DNA of 64,000 bases from JAAXGX01 sp965203565 (GTDB lineage: Bacteria; Acidobacteriota; Vicinamibacteria; Vicinamibacterales; UBA8438): assembly GCA_965203565.1 (NCBI GenBank), contig OZ241896.1, positions 3,038,001 to 3,102,000 of the forward strand, in the 5' to 3' direction. Shown in pieces: positions 16,650 to 25,476 of this stretch (positions within the stretch are counted from its first letter, which is position 1; each line of letters begins with the position of its first letter). Position numbers and translations under genes: made by a program. The notes under the pieces are model-generated. The model searched no databases. It worked only from the letters and a program-made list of their open reading frames with translations, and had not been told where the DNA came from.

Positions 16650-18380
16650 CTATCGTGTCAAGCTTGGATCGGATTCAACGATTGCGCCAGGCGCGGTGGC
16701 CGTTCCGCGCCGGCTTTTCTCGAAGCGCCTGAACAGTCGTTCGCCCGCCCGATGCAACCCCTCGCCGCCGGTCACGGCGTCGCCGAGGTCGAGATGCCTG
16801 TCGGTGGAGGGATCGAATGCGGGCCACGCCGGCAGATCGCCGTCATTCGGATTGCCGGTGGCGGCGAACTGCGTCCAGTAGGCCATCATCGTCTCCGACA
16901 ACCGCCGGTCGGTTCCGGTCCAGTCGCCGTGGAGCGTCATCGGGTGGGGCCGTCCTCCCGGCGGCCCCGGCCCGGCGGCCATCGTGCCGAACACGTAGAC
17001 GAGCTCGGCCCCGTGGTAGGCGGCGCCCACCGCGGCGCCCAGGGCGGTCGGCGGCGCGCGGCTGAATCGGTACAACCAGACCGGCGACGGGACCTGCGCA
17101 TGCGCAGCGGCCTGCACGCGCACCGGGCCCGCAAAGTACAGATCGTGCACGAGACGGGCGATCTGCGACCTGGCCGTCTCCGGAGCGGTGACGCCGTAGT
17201 GGGCGATCATCTCGTCCGCGAAGCCCGGATAGACCTTTCGCACGTGCGCCTCGAACGTCTCGGCGTCCTCGACGTCCGAGCGGAGGGCGATGGAGGCTCC
17301 TTCGTCCGCGTTCATGCCGGTGATGAGCGGCGCGTCATGCTGGAGCCCGGCGTCGTACATGCCGAGCGGGTCGCTCGGAACGATCCAGCCATCGACGTTC
17401 GGCGCCCAGACGTACCCCGTCCGTTCGAGCAGGTTGCCGGGGTCGGCGTTGGCCGCCGCCCGGACCTCCTCGGAGGTGGCGGCCCGCAGCGTGTCGAGCG
17501 CCGCGTCGCCGGACGCGCCCAGCCATTCCGCGATCCGCACGCCCTGGGCTTCCGCCGCCGCCAGGTCCCCAACCGGCTCGCGCAGCTGCCGGTCCCAGCC
17601 GTAGACCCACGTGCTTTCGGAAATGGCCCGGTGGAACAGACCTTCGGCCTGCGGGGCCAGCATCATCGACATCACCGCGCCGCCGCCGGCCGACTCCCCG
17701 AAGAGGGTGACCCGGTGCGGGTCGCCGCCGAACGCTGCGACGTTGTCCCGCACCCATTCGAGCGCGGCCACCACGTCCATCAGGCCGTAGTTGCCCGATG
17801 CGCCGTGCGGCGATTCGGCGGACAGGGCCGGATGCGCGAAGAAGCCGAAGACGTTGAGCCGGTAGTTGACGGTGACCAGAACGACGCCGTGCGCCGCGAG
17901 CCGGGCGCCGTCGTAGATCGGGAGCGACCCCGCGCCGCTGAAGAAGCCGCCGCCGTGAATCCACACCATCACCGGGAGCGGCTCCCGGGCCTTGCGGGGC
18001 GCCCAGACGTTGAGGAACAGGCAGTCTTCACTCTCCGGGTCGTCCTCGCCGGCCGTCGGCGCGCGCACCCAGGCGGGCCCGGTCTGCATGCAGATCGGGC
18101 CCGCCGCCGCGGCGTCCCGGACGCCGTCCCATGCGACGGCCGGTTGCGGCGGCTTCCAGCGGAGGTCGCCGACCGGCGGGGCGGCGTACGGCACGCTCTT
18201 GAAGACGACGACGTCCGGGTGGCCGCCGGCGGGCGCGCCCAGGACGTCTCCGCCCGTAACGGTCACGGGAACGTCCGGGTCGAGGATTTCGACGCCCGGC
18301 TGACCGCATGCGGACGCGAGCGCCGCCATCGCGGTGAAGCGCAGGACCTGCACGCCGCCGCTGTCGGCTGTTTTCAACAC
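16650..18380 (-). CDS. Carboxylesterase type B, lipoprotein-like
   Basis: 576-aa serine hydrolase of the carboxylesterase/cholinesterase family. The oxyanion hole is HGGGFFSG, the nucleophile elbow FGESAGGGA, the acid in NADEGAS and the His in AYHGAELVYVFG. The N-terminus VLRFTAMAALASAC suggests a lipobox, so it is probably anchored outside the cytoplasm. The start may be GTG 18380 or GTG 18353. The last about 20 residues (ATAPGAIVESDPSLTR) are encoded by the leader block of the coiled-coil module, so the natural 3' end has been replaced. A mobile-element copy starts 16 bp upstream of the 5' end. Substrate unknown. Confidence 0.88.
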   Translation of the reverse strand: MLKTADSGGVQVLRFTAMAALASACGQPGVEILDPDVPVTVTGGDVLGAPAGGHPDVVVFKSVPYAAPPVGDLRWKPPQPAVAWDGVRDAAAAGPICMQTGPAWVRAPTAGEDDPESEDCLFLNVWAPRKAREPLPVMVWIHGGGFFSGAGSLPIYDGARLAAHGVVLVTVNYRLNVFGFFAHPALSAESPHGASGNYGLMDVVAALEWVRDNVAAFGGDPHRVTLFGESAGGGAVMSMMLAPQAEGLFHRAISESTWVYGWDRQLREPVGDLAAAEAQGVRIAEWLGASGDAALDTLRAATSEEVRAAANADPGNLLERTGYVWAPNVDGWIVPSDPLGMYDAGLQHDAPLITGMNADEGASIALRSDVEDAETFEAHVRKVYPGFADEMIAHYGVTAPETARSQIARLVHDLYFAGPVRVQAAAHAQVPSPVWLYRFSRAPPTALGAAVGAAYHGAELVYVFGTMAAGPGPPGGRPHPMTLHGDWTGTDRRLSETMMAYWTQFAATGNPNDGDLPAWPAFDPSTDRHLDLGDAVTGGEGLHRAGERLFRRFEKSRRGTATAPGAIVESDPSLTR

Positions 18381-18396
18381 GTGGCCGGTATCTTAT

Positions 18397-18554
18397 CAGC
18401 CCGTGGTGGAACCCCGCGTCGCGCCGAGAGCGGCGAGGCGCCCGGCTGACAAGGCGTGAGGAGGGCGCATATTGGGCATACGCAACCGACGAACAACGCC
18501 GTCAGGCGGGATGCATCGCCGCTCGGATGCAGCGGGGGCCTCCGCCACGGGCTG
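18397..18554 (+). mobile_element. MITE-like inverted-repeat element, copy between esterase and hydrolase genes
   Basis: Full 158-bp copy with a perfect 4-bp flanking duplication TTAT (18393-18396 and 18555-18558). Internal inverted repeats are clear here: AGCGGCGA (18429-18436) and TCGCCGCT (18516-18523). The right end abuts GTTATACTT, a possible -10 box for the next gene. Confidence 0.92.
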
Positions 18555-18616
18555 TTATACTTCGATGCTTTGACGCCGCGCGCCCCGGCGCGGCCGGGAC
18601 GCGGCGCGCGGCGGAC

Positions 18617-20110
18617 GTGAGGGCGCAGACTTTGAAGAGAACGGCGTTTGCGGCAGGGCTGGTCGCCGTTGCAGTCGGCGCGGCGCCGGGACAGGCCGCC
18701 GCCCAGGACGGACCGACCTCCGGCGAGGAGATGACGGCGCCGTTCGACCCGCGCTATTACCTCGGCGTGTGGGAGGTCGAGTGGAGTCCGCCCGACACCG
18801 GCCTGTTCCCGCCGGGGCCGCTGACGGGCACGGAAAGGGTCACGCACGTCGACAGCCGGTTCCTGAAGGTCGAGGTCCATCTGCGGAGCGAGGAGGGGAC
18901 CACGATCACCGGCGAGGGGATGATCTTCTACGAGTTCGGACTGGGCGGTCAGTCGGTCGTCCGGTACGTCGTGTACGACGCGGGGTTCGCGATCCTGCAA
19001 TCGGGCCCCGTCGGCGGGGACCTCGGCGGGTACTACAGCACGTTCTGGGAGACGCCCGCGATAGAGCACGACGCGCATACCTTCGTGCTCCGGGGCCGCT
19101 CCTACTACGTCTCGCCCGAAGCCTACCGCGTCAGCCACGAGATTTCGGTCGACGAAGGCGAGTTCACGAACGCCGGAACGATGTGGTTGAGAAAGCGGGC
19201 ATGCGTGAGCTCGCCCGAGGTCCTCGTCACCGATTGGCGAGGACGGTCCGTAGTCGCGACCGAGGGATTCGTCGACTCGAACGGGGTCAGGATTCAGTAC
19301 CACACCGCCGGCGAAGGTCCGCTCGTCATCTTCATCCACGGCGCCGTCACCCCGTGGCACGACTACAGGAACCAGATCCCGATGCTCTCCGAAAAATACC
19401 GCGTCGTCGCGATGTCGAGGCGCGGAACGGAGATGAGCGGCAAGCCGGTCGGGGACGAACATTACGCCCCGGAGCGGATCGCGGACGACGTCAGCGCCCT
19501 CATCGAGCATTTCGGCGAGGAGAAGGCGACGCTGGTCGGGCAGGACAGCGGAGGGCTCCACGCGTGGTATTTCGCGATGACGCGCCCCGAGCAGACCGAG
19601 CGGCTCGTCTCGCTGGGGTCGGTGCACCCCGCGGGGCTGCTCCGCGAGCTGATCGACAACCCCGCCCAGCAGGAGGCGAACCGGTTCCAGCGGGACATGC
19701 AGGAGAACCCGGACGCGGCCAGGAACTTCGGCGAGGCGATCCGGAGCGCGCCCAGGGACGAGGACGAACCGGCGAACCTGGCCCGGTTGCGGAAAGAGGC
19801 CAACGCGTGCATGAGCACCGCGTCTATCGCCGCCTTCTACAAGACGAACTGGCCGACGTCGCCGACCACGATGGAGACGAAGTCGTTCGGGTTCAGGTAC
19901 GGCGAGTTCCCGCCCGTCCGGGCGCCGACGCTGTTCATCTACGGGAAGGACGAGCGGTTCTTCCTGAACCCGACGCTGAACGACATGTGGGACTGGGTGG
20001 AGGGTCCGCTGACCTTGCAGATACTTCCGGGCGTGGACCACGGGCCGCATACCGAGGCGCCGGAGTTCGTGACGCCGCGCATCCTGGAGTGGCTCGAGAC
20101 AGGGCGGTAG
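18617..20110 (+). CDS. Exported DUF1579-like domain fused to epoxide-hydrolase-like domain
   Basis: 497-aa two-domain exported protein. The GTG at 18617 (or TTG 18632) opens a signal peptide ending GQAAAQDG. Residues about 35-195 form a beta-rich domain (YYLGVWEVEWSPPDTG; GTERVTHVDSRFLKVEVHL; FWETPAIEHDAHTFVLRG) resembling DUF1579/lipocalin-like domains; this assignment is tentative. From about residue 200 it is closely similar to the hydrolase at 7055-8014: TDWRG, HGAVTPWHDYRNQ, VGQDSGG with predicted Asp nucleophile, YGKDERFF and GVDHGPH. The two genes share long stretches nearly word for word, for example the segment around SVHPAGLLRELIDN. It is followed at once by 20117. Confidence 0.8.
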   Translation: MRAQTLKRTAFAAGLVAVAVGAAPGQAAAQDGPTSGEEMTAPFDPRYYLGVWEVEWSPPDTGLFPPGPLTGTERVTHVDSRFLKVEVHLRSEEGTTITGEGMIFYEFGLGGQSVVRYVVYDAGFAILQSGPVGGDLGGYYSTFWETPAIEHDAHTFVLRGRSYYVSPEAYRVSHEISVDEGEFTNAGTMWLRKRACVSSPEVLVTDWRGRSVVATEGFVDSNGVRIQYHTAGEGPLVIFIHGAVTPWHDYRNQIPMLSEKYRVVAMSRRGTEMSGKPVGDEHYAPERIADDVSALIEHFGEEKATLVGQDSGGLHAWYFAMTRPEQTERLVSLGSVHPAGLLRELIDNPAQQEANRFQRDMQENPDAARNFGEAIRSAPRDEDEPANLARLRKEANACMSTASIAAFYKTNWPTSPTTMETKSFGFRYGEFPPVRAPTLFIYGKDERFFLNPTLNDMWDWVEGPLTLQILPGVDHGPHTEAPEFVTPRILEWLETGR

Positions 20111-20116
20111 GCAGGC

Positions 20117-20914
20117 ATGCGCCGACACCTTGCAGGACGCACGTCGATCACGTCCACGACGACGCGCACGGCGGCGGTGGTCGCCGGTCTGTTCGTCCTG
20201 CCGCCGGCCGCGCCGGCCGGCGCGCAGGACGAACCCGGCGCGGTCACCCGGTGGCGCCTCGCCACGGTCAGGACCGGCCACGACCTGCAGTGGGAAGAGG
20301 CGTTCAGGCGGCACGTCGACTGGCATCGCCGGCAAGGCGATACGTGGACCTGGCGCACCTACGTGATCGTGAGCGGCGACCGGCTCGGACAGTACCTCAC
20401 GATGAGCGCCGACCATGCCTGGGCGGACTTCGATGCGCCCGACGTGCCGGAGCGGGAGCACGCGGCCGACGTGTCGTCGAGGCTCGGCCCGCACACCGAG
20501 TCGATACGCAGCGGGTTCTGGAACGAGATACGCGATTTCAGCCGCCCGCCGGACACCCCTCCCCCCTTCCCCCTGATCCAGATCATCGACTACGGCGTCA
20601 GACCGGGAAAGCGGGCCGTGTTCGAGCGGAACCTCGCGCAGTTCGGCGAAGCGGTCGACGCGACCGGTTTCGACGCCGCGTATCTCTGGTTCGTCAAGCC
20701 GCACGGCGGCGCCGCGGCGCGCACGTTCACGCGGATCGTGCCGCGTGCGAACTGGGCGTCGATGGCGCCGGGAGCGCGGAGCTCGTACGAAGCGATGACC
20801 GCCACGTTCGGAGAGGCGGGGCTCGAGGCGTGGATCGCCGGCTTCGGCGAATCGGTCGAGTGGCTGACGAGCAAGTTCTGGCGCTATCGGCCCGATCTCA
20901 GCTACACGCCGTAG
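20117..20914 (+). CDS. Exported protein of unknown function
   Basis: 265-aa protein with an N-terminal signal peptide (VVAGLFVLPPAAPAGAQ). The mature part has two similarly built halves: RWRLATVRTGHDLQWEEAF and later LIQIIDYGVRPGKRAVFERN. This suggests a duplicated ferredoxin-like (dimeric alpha/beta barrel) fold, as seen in uncharacterised Acidobacteriota proteins. There is no catalytic motif. The ATG lies 6 bp after the stop of the hydrolase fusion, so the two are probably cotranslated. Confidence 0.7.
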   Translation: MRRHLAGRTSITSTTTRTAAVVAGLFVLPPAAPAGAQDEPGAVTRWRLATVRTGHDLQWEEAFRRHVDWHRRQGDTWTWRTYVIVSGDRLGQYLTMSADHAWADFDAPDVPEREHAADVSSRLGPHTESIRSGFWNEIRDFSRPPDTPPPFPLIQIIDYGVRPGKRAVFERNLAQFGEAVDATGFDAAYLWFVKPHGGAAARTFTRIVPRANWASMAPGARSSYEAMTATFGEAGLEAWIAGFGESVEWLTSKFWRYRPDLSYTP

Positions 20915-20918
20915 CCGG

Positions 20919-21962
20919 CTACGGCCGGACGCGGACGTACTTCTGAAGCCTGCGCGGCCGGGGTTCGCCGCCGTAGACGTTGCCGTCCCGGTCCACGGCC
21001 ACGAACTCGGCGCCGTCGCCGGCGGTGACGCGCGGGTCGCCCCAGGCGTACAGGATGAACTCGTCCACCCACCCCGTCCGGGCGTCGCCGATCCGAATGC
21101 CCATCTCCCAGCCCGGGTTCTGGACGTCGTCCGATTCCGAATCGGCGACGTAGATCCGGCCGTTGCGGTCGAAGAAGATCCCGCTCGGCCGGCCGAACTG
21201 GGTCCACTGGGCGATGAACGTCCCCTCCTGGTCGAAGATCTGGATGCGGTTGTTCGACCGGTCGCCGACGAAGATCCGTCCGTCGTCGTCGATCGCGATG
21301 GCGTGAAGCGCCCTGAACTCGCCCGGCCCGTATCCGGTCCCGCCCCACTCCTTCAGATAGGCTCCGTCTTTCGAGAACTTGACGACGCGGTTGTTCCCTT
21401 CGTGGCTGTGGCCGTCGGCGACGAAGACGTCGCCGTTGCCGGCGACCACGACGTCCGAAGGGGCGTTGAAGGCGTTCGGCCCCGAACCGGCCTTGCCGGG
21501 AGTTCCGAGGACCATCAGCACGTCGCCGGCCGGACTGAACTTGACCACCTGGTGGCCGCGGGTTCCGGGAGGGGTCGGACCCAGGAAGAACCCGTCCGTC
21601 ACCCACACGTTCCCGGCGTTGTCCACGTCTATTCCGTGCGGCCAGATGAACATGCCGCCGCCGAAGCTCTCGACGACGTTGCCGTCCGGGTCGAACTTGA
21701 GCACCGGGTCGAGGTCGGAGTCGAGGCATTCGCTGCCGAACCGCTCCGGCTCGGTCGCGTCGCAGCGGATCACCGCCCACACGTGCCGTCCGTCGACGTC
21801 GATCTCCACGCCGCCCACCGCGCCCATCGTCCGTCCGCCGGGCAGCTTCGCCCAGTCGTCCACGAGTCGATACTTGTTCGGCAGCGCCTGGCCGAACGCC
21901 TCGCCGCCGCCGGTGACGGGCGCGGCGACCAGAACGGCCGCGAGCAGGTTGATTTTCCGCAT
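20919..21962 (-). CDS. Exported NHL-repeat beta-propeller (peptidyl-alpha-hydroxyglycine lyase-like)
   Basis: 347-aa secreted six-bladed propeller. The start MRKINLLAAVLVAAPVTGG is a signal peptide, with GAGGTG 8 bp before the ATG. Repeats include WPHGIDVDNAGNVWVTDGF, FNAPSDVVVAGNGDVFVADG, HAIAIDDDGRIFVGDRSNNR and PSGIFFDRNGRIYVADS. Blade sequence and the His-containing WPHG and LHAI strands are close to the lyase half of peptidylglycine amidating enzyme (PAL). Whether it is catalytic cannot be told. It converges on 20914 with a 4-bp gap. Confidence 0.82.
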   Translation of the reverse strand: MRKINLLAAVLVAAPVTGGGEAFGQALPNKYRLVDDWAKLPGGRTMGAVGGVEIDVDGRHVWAVIRCDATEPERFGSECLDSDLDPVLKFDPDGNVVESFGGGMFIWPHGIDVDNAGNVWVTDGFFLGPTPPGTRGHQVVKFSPAGDVLMVLGTPGKAGSGPNAFNAPSDVVVAGNGDVFVADGHSHEGNNRVVKFSKDGAYLKEWGGTGYGPGEFRALHAIAIDDDGRIFVGDRSNNRIQIFDQEGTFIAQWTQFGRPSGIFFDRNGRIYVADSESDDVQNPGWEMGIRIGDARTGWVDEFILYAWGDPRVTAGDGAEFVAVDRDGNVYGGEPRPRRLQKYVRVRP

Positions 21963-22009
21963 GCGCGCACCTCGTTGGGAAAGCCTGGAAATTCTATTGC
22001 ATCCACTGC

Positions 22010-22091
22010 GCAGCCACAGGGCGATGGCGGGAAAGGCGATGACCAGCGCGATGACGACCAGCTCGCCGATCACGAACGGCGGCCCCGTCAC
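22010..22091 (-). other. Short hydrophobic reading between M20 peptidase and propeller genes
   Basis: A GTG at 22091 overlaps the peptidase stop (GTGA) and reads GPPFVIGELVVIALVIAF and PAIALWLR, one strong membrane helix, before running in frame into the propeller start. The sequence resembles the last helix of TRAP transporter large permeases (DctM), which ends similarly. It may be a relic of a lost transporter gene or a tiny membrane peptide. Confidence 0.3.
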
Positions 22092-23464
22092 CCCTTGCAG
22101 CCGGCGCCGATCTCTCCGTAGAGGGCGGCCGAGGCCACGATCCCGTTGTGGAAGTTGCCCAGGTCGAGCTTCTCGTTCGGGGCGTGCGCGTTCTCGTCGG
22201 GCAGCCCGACGCCGAACAGGACCGACGGCAGGCCGAGCACCTCCTGGAACGTCGCCACGACCGGTATGGAGCCGCCCTCGCGGTTGAACACCGGCCGCCG
22301 GCCGAACCCCTGCTCGATGGCGCGGCCGGCCGCCTGCACGAACGGGTTGTCGAAATCGGTCATCCACGGCCGGCCGCCGTGCATCCGCGTCACGGTCAAC
22401 GCGACGGTCGGAGGCGTCACCTTCCGGAGATGCGCTTCGAACAGGTCGGCGACCCGGCCGGGGTCCTGGTCCGGCACGAGCCGCATGCTCACCTTCGCCA
22501 TCGCGACGGCCGGGATGACCGTCTTGGCGCCGGCCCCGGTGAACCCGGACAGCAGGCCGTTGACCTCGAACGTGGGACGGCCCCACAGCCGCTCCAGCGT
22601 CGTGTAGCCGCGCTCGCCGAACAGCTTCGGCGCGCCCAGCTCGTTGCGGTACCGGCGCTCGCTGAACGGCAGCTGCGCGAACTCGGCGCGCTCCTCCGCG
22701 CGGAGCGGCCGCACGTCGTCGTAGAAGCCGGGCACGGTGACCCGCCCGCTGCGGTCCTTCATCCGGGTGAGGACCTGCGCAAGCACGAAGGCCGGGTTGG
22801 CGACGGCGCCGCCGAACGACCCGGAGTGCAGGTCGCTGTTCGATCCGCGCAGGTCGATCTGCAGGTAGGTCAGGCCGCGCAGGCCGTAGCAGATCGACGG
22901 CACGCCCCGGTCGAACATCGGCGAGTCGGAGATCACGACGACGTCGGCGGCCAGCTCGTCCCGGTGGTCCCGCACGAACGCGTCGAGGTTGACGCTCCCG
23001 ATCTCCTCCTCCCCCTCGATCACGAACCGGATGTTGACCGGCAGCCGGCCGGTCCGCCGCAGGCAGGCCTCGACCGCCTTGAAGTGCATGAACACCTGGC
23101 CCTTGTCGTCGGCCGCCCCGCGCGCGTAGATCTCCCCCTGCCGGACGGCCGCCTCGAACGGCGGCGACTCCCACAGGTCGAGCGGGTCGACCGGCTGCAC
23201 GTCGTAATGGCCGTAGAACAGGATGGTCGGCGCGCCTTCGGCGTGGAGCCAGTCGCCGCAGACCACCGGGTTGCCGGACGTGGCGACGAGGCGGACGTTC
23301 TCCAGGCCGATGCGCCGCATCTCGGCGGCGGTCCACTCGGCGCACGCCCGCACGTCGGCCGCATGATCGGGCAACGCGCTGATGCTCGGGATCGCCAGAT
23401 AGCGCTTGAGCTCGTCGACGTACCGGTCGCGGTTGGCGTTGATGAAATCGACGACGTCGTTCAT
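22088..23464 (-). CDS. M20-family metallopeptidase (dipeptidase-like)
   Basis: 458-aa cytosolic zinc peptidase. Metal ligands lie in YGHYDVQPVDP (His, with catalytic Asp two residues on), ADDKGQ (bridging Asp), EGEEEIGS (catalytic and ligand Glu), SDSPMFDRG (Asp) and a final His in GNFHNG. The dimerisation (lid) domain is intact (SDLHSGSFGGAVANP). Similar to CNDP/DapE-like dipeptidases. The start has GAGGAGC 6 bp upstream. Confidence 0.92.
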   Translation of the reverse strand: MNDVVDFINANRDRYVDELKRYLAIPSISALPDHAADVRACAEWTAAEMRRIGLENVRLVATSGNPVVCGDWLHAEGAPTILFYGHYDVQPVDPLDLWESPPFEAAVRQGEIYARGAADDKGQVFMHFKAVEACLRRTGRLPVNIRFVIEGEEEIGSVNLDAFVRDHRDELAADVVVISDSPMFDRGVPSICYGLRGLTYLQIDLRGSNSDLHSGSFGGAVANPAFVLAQVLTRMKDRSGRVTVPGFYDDVRPLRAEERAEFAQLPFSERRYRNELGAPKLFGERGYTTLERLWGRPTFEVNGLLSGFTGAGAKTVIPAVAMAKVSMRLVPDQDPGRVADLFEAHLRKVTPPTVALTVTRMHGGRPWMTDFDNPFVQAAGRAIEQGFGRRPVFNREGGSIPVVATFQEVLGLPSVLFGVGLPDENAHAPNEKLDLGNFHNGIVASAALYGEIGAGCKG

Positions 23465-23535
23465 GGATGCTCCTCGGGCCTTCTCGAACAGTATAGGGCG
23501 GCGACGGCGGCGCGCGGATGGGCGGGGCCGCGCGG

Positions 23536-24417
23536 CTACTCGCTGAACTGCTTCGCCAGGTCCACCCACTCGCCGTCGGGCGCCAGCCGCCGGTAGGCGC
23601 GCCAGTGCGCCTTCGACTCCCGCGGCCGGCCCATCTTCTCGAGCGTCACCGCCAGGTAGAAGTGGGCGTCGGCGTACGTCGGGTTCAGGCGGATCGCGTC
23701 GGAGTAGCGCGTCACCGCCTCCTCGTGGCGCCCGAGGTCGTGGTGGACGTTGCCGAGGTTGAAGTGGGCCTCGAAGCAGTCCTCGTCGAGGCTCAGCGCC
23801 CAGGCGTAGAGCGCCTGCGCCTCGACCAGCTCGTCGCGGGCGTAATGGATGTTCGCCAGGTTGACGATGGCGGGGATCAGCGTCGGGTCGAGCAGCAGCG
23901 CCTTGCGGTAGGCCGTCCGGGCCCGCTCCCGGTCGGCGTCACTCCCCTCGTCGAGCTCCGATCCCTCGAGGAAGAAGCGGGCCGCGACGGCCGTCTGCGG
24001 GTTGTCGAGCTCGGGCCACGACGGGTGGTCGTCGCGCGGGGCGATCTTGTGCGTCGCACGGCGGCGGAGAGCCACCACCTTCGCCGGCCGCGCGTCGCCG
24101 CGGGCGCCGAAGTTCAGCGTCAACTGTCCGTCGCGCGCCGCGAGCTGCCGCCGCACGATCCCGCGGAACGAGCCGCCCTGCCGCAGGCCGTCGTTGATCT
24201 GCTTGATCAGGGCGACGTCCGGCAGGGCGTACCAGGTGTCGCGGTCCGTGCGGGCGGCGGGGCGCAGCAGCCCCCGCGCGTGCAGGCGGCGCAGCCGCGC
24301 GCCGTGCACCAGCGGGTAGAGCTTGCGGATACGCCGTTTGCGGGAGAATCCGGAGAGACGGCCAGCGAGTTCGGCGCCCGGAGCGATCCGTTCCTGCGGC
24401 GGAACCGCCAGCGTCAT
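23536..24417 (-). CDS. MerR-like/TPR protein
   Basis: 293-aa protein. Residues about 25-95 (IRKLYPLVHGARLRRLHARG; YALPDVALIKQINDGLRQGG) look like a winged-helix MerR-type domain with a tyrosine wing. Residues about 150-290 carry four TPR units: ARTAYRKALLLDPTLIPAIV, EAQALYAWALSLDEDCFEAH, EEAVTRYSDAIRLNPTYADA and a last DAHFYLAVTLEKMGRPRESK. Such MerR-TPR proteins occur in Acidobacteriota, but targets are unknown. It is divergent from glk, 68 bp apart, and might regulate it. Confidence 0.75.
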   Translation of the reverse strand: MTLAVPPQERIAPGAELAGRLSGFSRKRRIRKLYPLVHGARLRRLHARGLLRPAARTDRDTWYALPDVALIKQINDGLRQGGSFRGIVRRQLAARDGQLTLNFGARGDARPAKVVALRRRATHKIAPRDDHPSWPELDNPQTAVAARFFLEGSELDEGSDADRERARTAYRKALLLDPTLIPAIVNLANIHYARDELVEAQALYAWALSLDEDCFEAHFNLGNVHHDLGRHEEAVTRYSDAIRLNPTYADAHFYLAVTLEKMGRPRESKAHWRAYRRLAPDGEWVDLAKQFSE

Positions 24418-24485
24418 GTCGCGAAATCGATGCGCCTGCCGCGCGCTGGAACGATGAACGAGAATCGTCGTAAAGTCAAGCCGCG

Positions 24486-25472
24486 ATGCTCCTGGCCGGC
24501 GACGTCGGCGGCACGAAGACGGCGCTCGGACTCTGCTCCGGCGGCGCGCCGCCGCTCCGGCTGCGCGGCGTGCGCCGCTTCCCGACGCTCGACTTCGGCG
24601 GCCTGGCGGAGATCGTCGACGCGTTCCTGGACGGCGCCGACTGGACCGGGCCGCTCGACGCCGCCTGCTTCGGCGTCGCCGGACCGGTGCGCGGGCAGGC
24701 CTGTCGGCTCACGAACGTCCCGTGGCTGGTCGACGCGCGCAGCGTCGCAGGCCGGTTCGCGATAGAGCGGGTCTCCCTGCTGAACGATCTGGCCGCGACG
24801 GCGCACGCGGTCCCGGCCCTGACCGGCGATCAGCTCGCGGTGATCCGCCGCGGCGACCGGGACGCGCACGGGAACGCGGCGCTGATCGCGCCGGGGACCG
24901 GTCTCGGCGAAGCGCTGCTGCACAACGTCGGCGGACGGTTCGTACCGGCCCCGTCCGAGGCCGGCCACGCCGACTTCGCCGCCCGGACCGGCCGGGAAGC
25001 CGAGCTGGCGCGCGAGCTGACCGCCCGTTTCGGCCGCGCGTCGTACGAGCAGGTCCTCTCCGGCCCGGGGCTGGTCAACGTCCACCGGTTCGCGCACGGC
25101 GGCGCGGCCTGCCGCGAGGTCCCGCCCGATGCGCCGGAACCGGACCGGCCGGCATTGATCTCCCGGGCCGGACTCGCACGACGCTGCCCCGGCTGCCGGG
25201 AGACGCTCGACCTGTTCGTCGGCGCGCTCGGCGCCGAGGCGGGCAACCTCGGCCTCCGCTCGGTGGCGACGGCCGGGGTGTACGTGGGGGGCGGCATCCC
25301 GCCGAAGATCCTGCCGGCGCTGCGGACCGGCGCGTTCGTCGAAGCTTTCCGCGCGAAGGCGCCGATGCAGGCGCTCGTCGACGCGATGCCGATCGCCGTC
25401 ATCCTCGAACCGGACGCCGCGCTGCTCGGAGCGGCGATGGCCGCCGACGCGCTCGCCCGGGAGGCCGCCTGA
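24486..25472 (+). CDS. glk: Glucokinase
   Basis: 328-aa bacterial glucokinase (Glk family). It phosphorylates glucose with ATP at the top of glycolysis. Visible motifs: N-terminal phosphate loop LLAGDVGGTKTALGL, the segment GVAGPVRGQACRLTNVPW, LLNDLAAT, the second ATP-binding motif LIAPGTGLGEA, and EAGHADF. The C-terminal adenosine segment GVYVGGGIPPKILP is intact. Length fits the family. Confidence 0.92.
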   Translation: MLLAGDVGGTKTALGLCSGGAPPLRLRGVRRFPTLDFGGLAEIVDAFLDGADWTGPLDAACFGVAGPVRGQACRLTNVPWLVDARSVAGRFAIERVSLLNDLAATAHAVPALTGDQLAVIRRGDRDAHGNAALIAPGTGLGEALLHNVGGRFVPAPSEAGHADFAARTGREAELARELTARFGRASYEQVLSGPGLVNVHRFAHGGAACREVPPDAPEPDRPALISRAGLARRCPGCRETLDLFVGALGAEAGNLGLRSVATAGVYVGGGIPPKILPALRTGAFVEAFRAKAPMQALVDAMPIAVILEPDAALLGAAMAADALAREAA

Positions 25473-25476
25473 AAAC

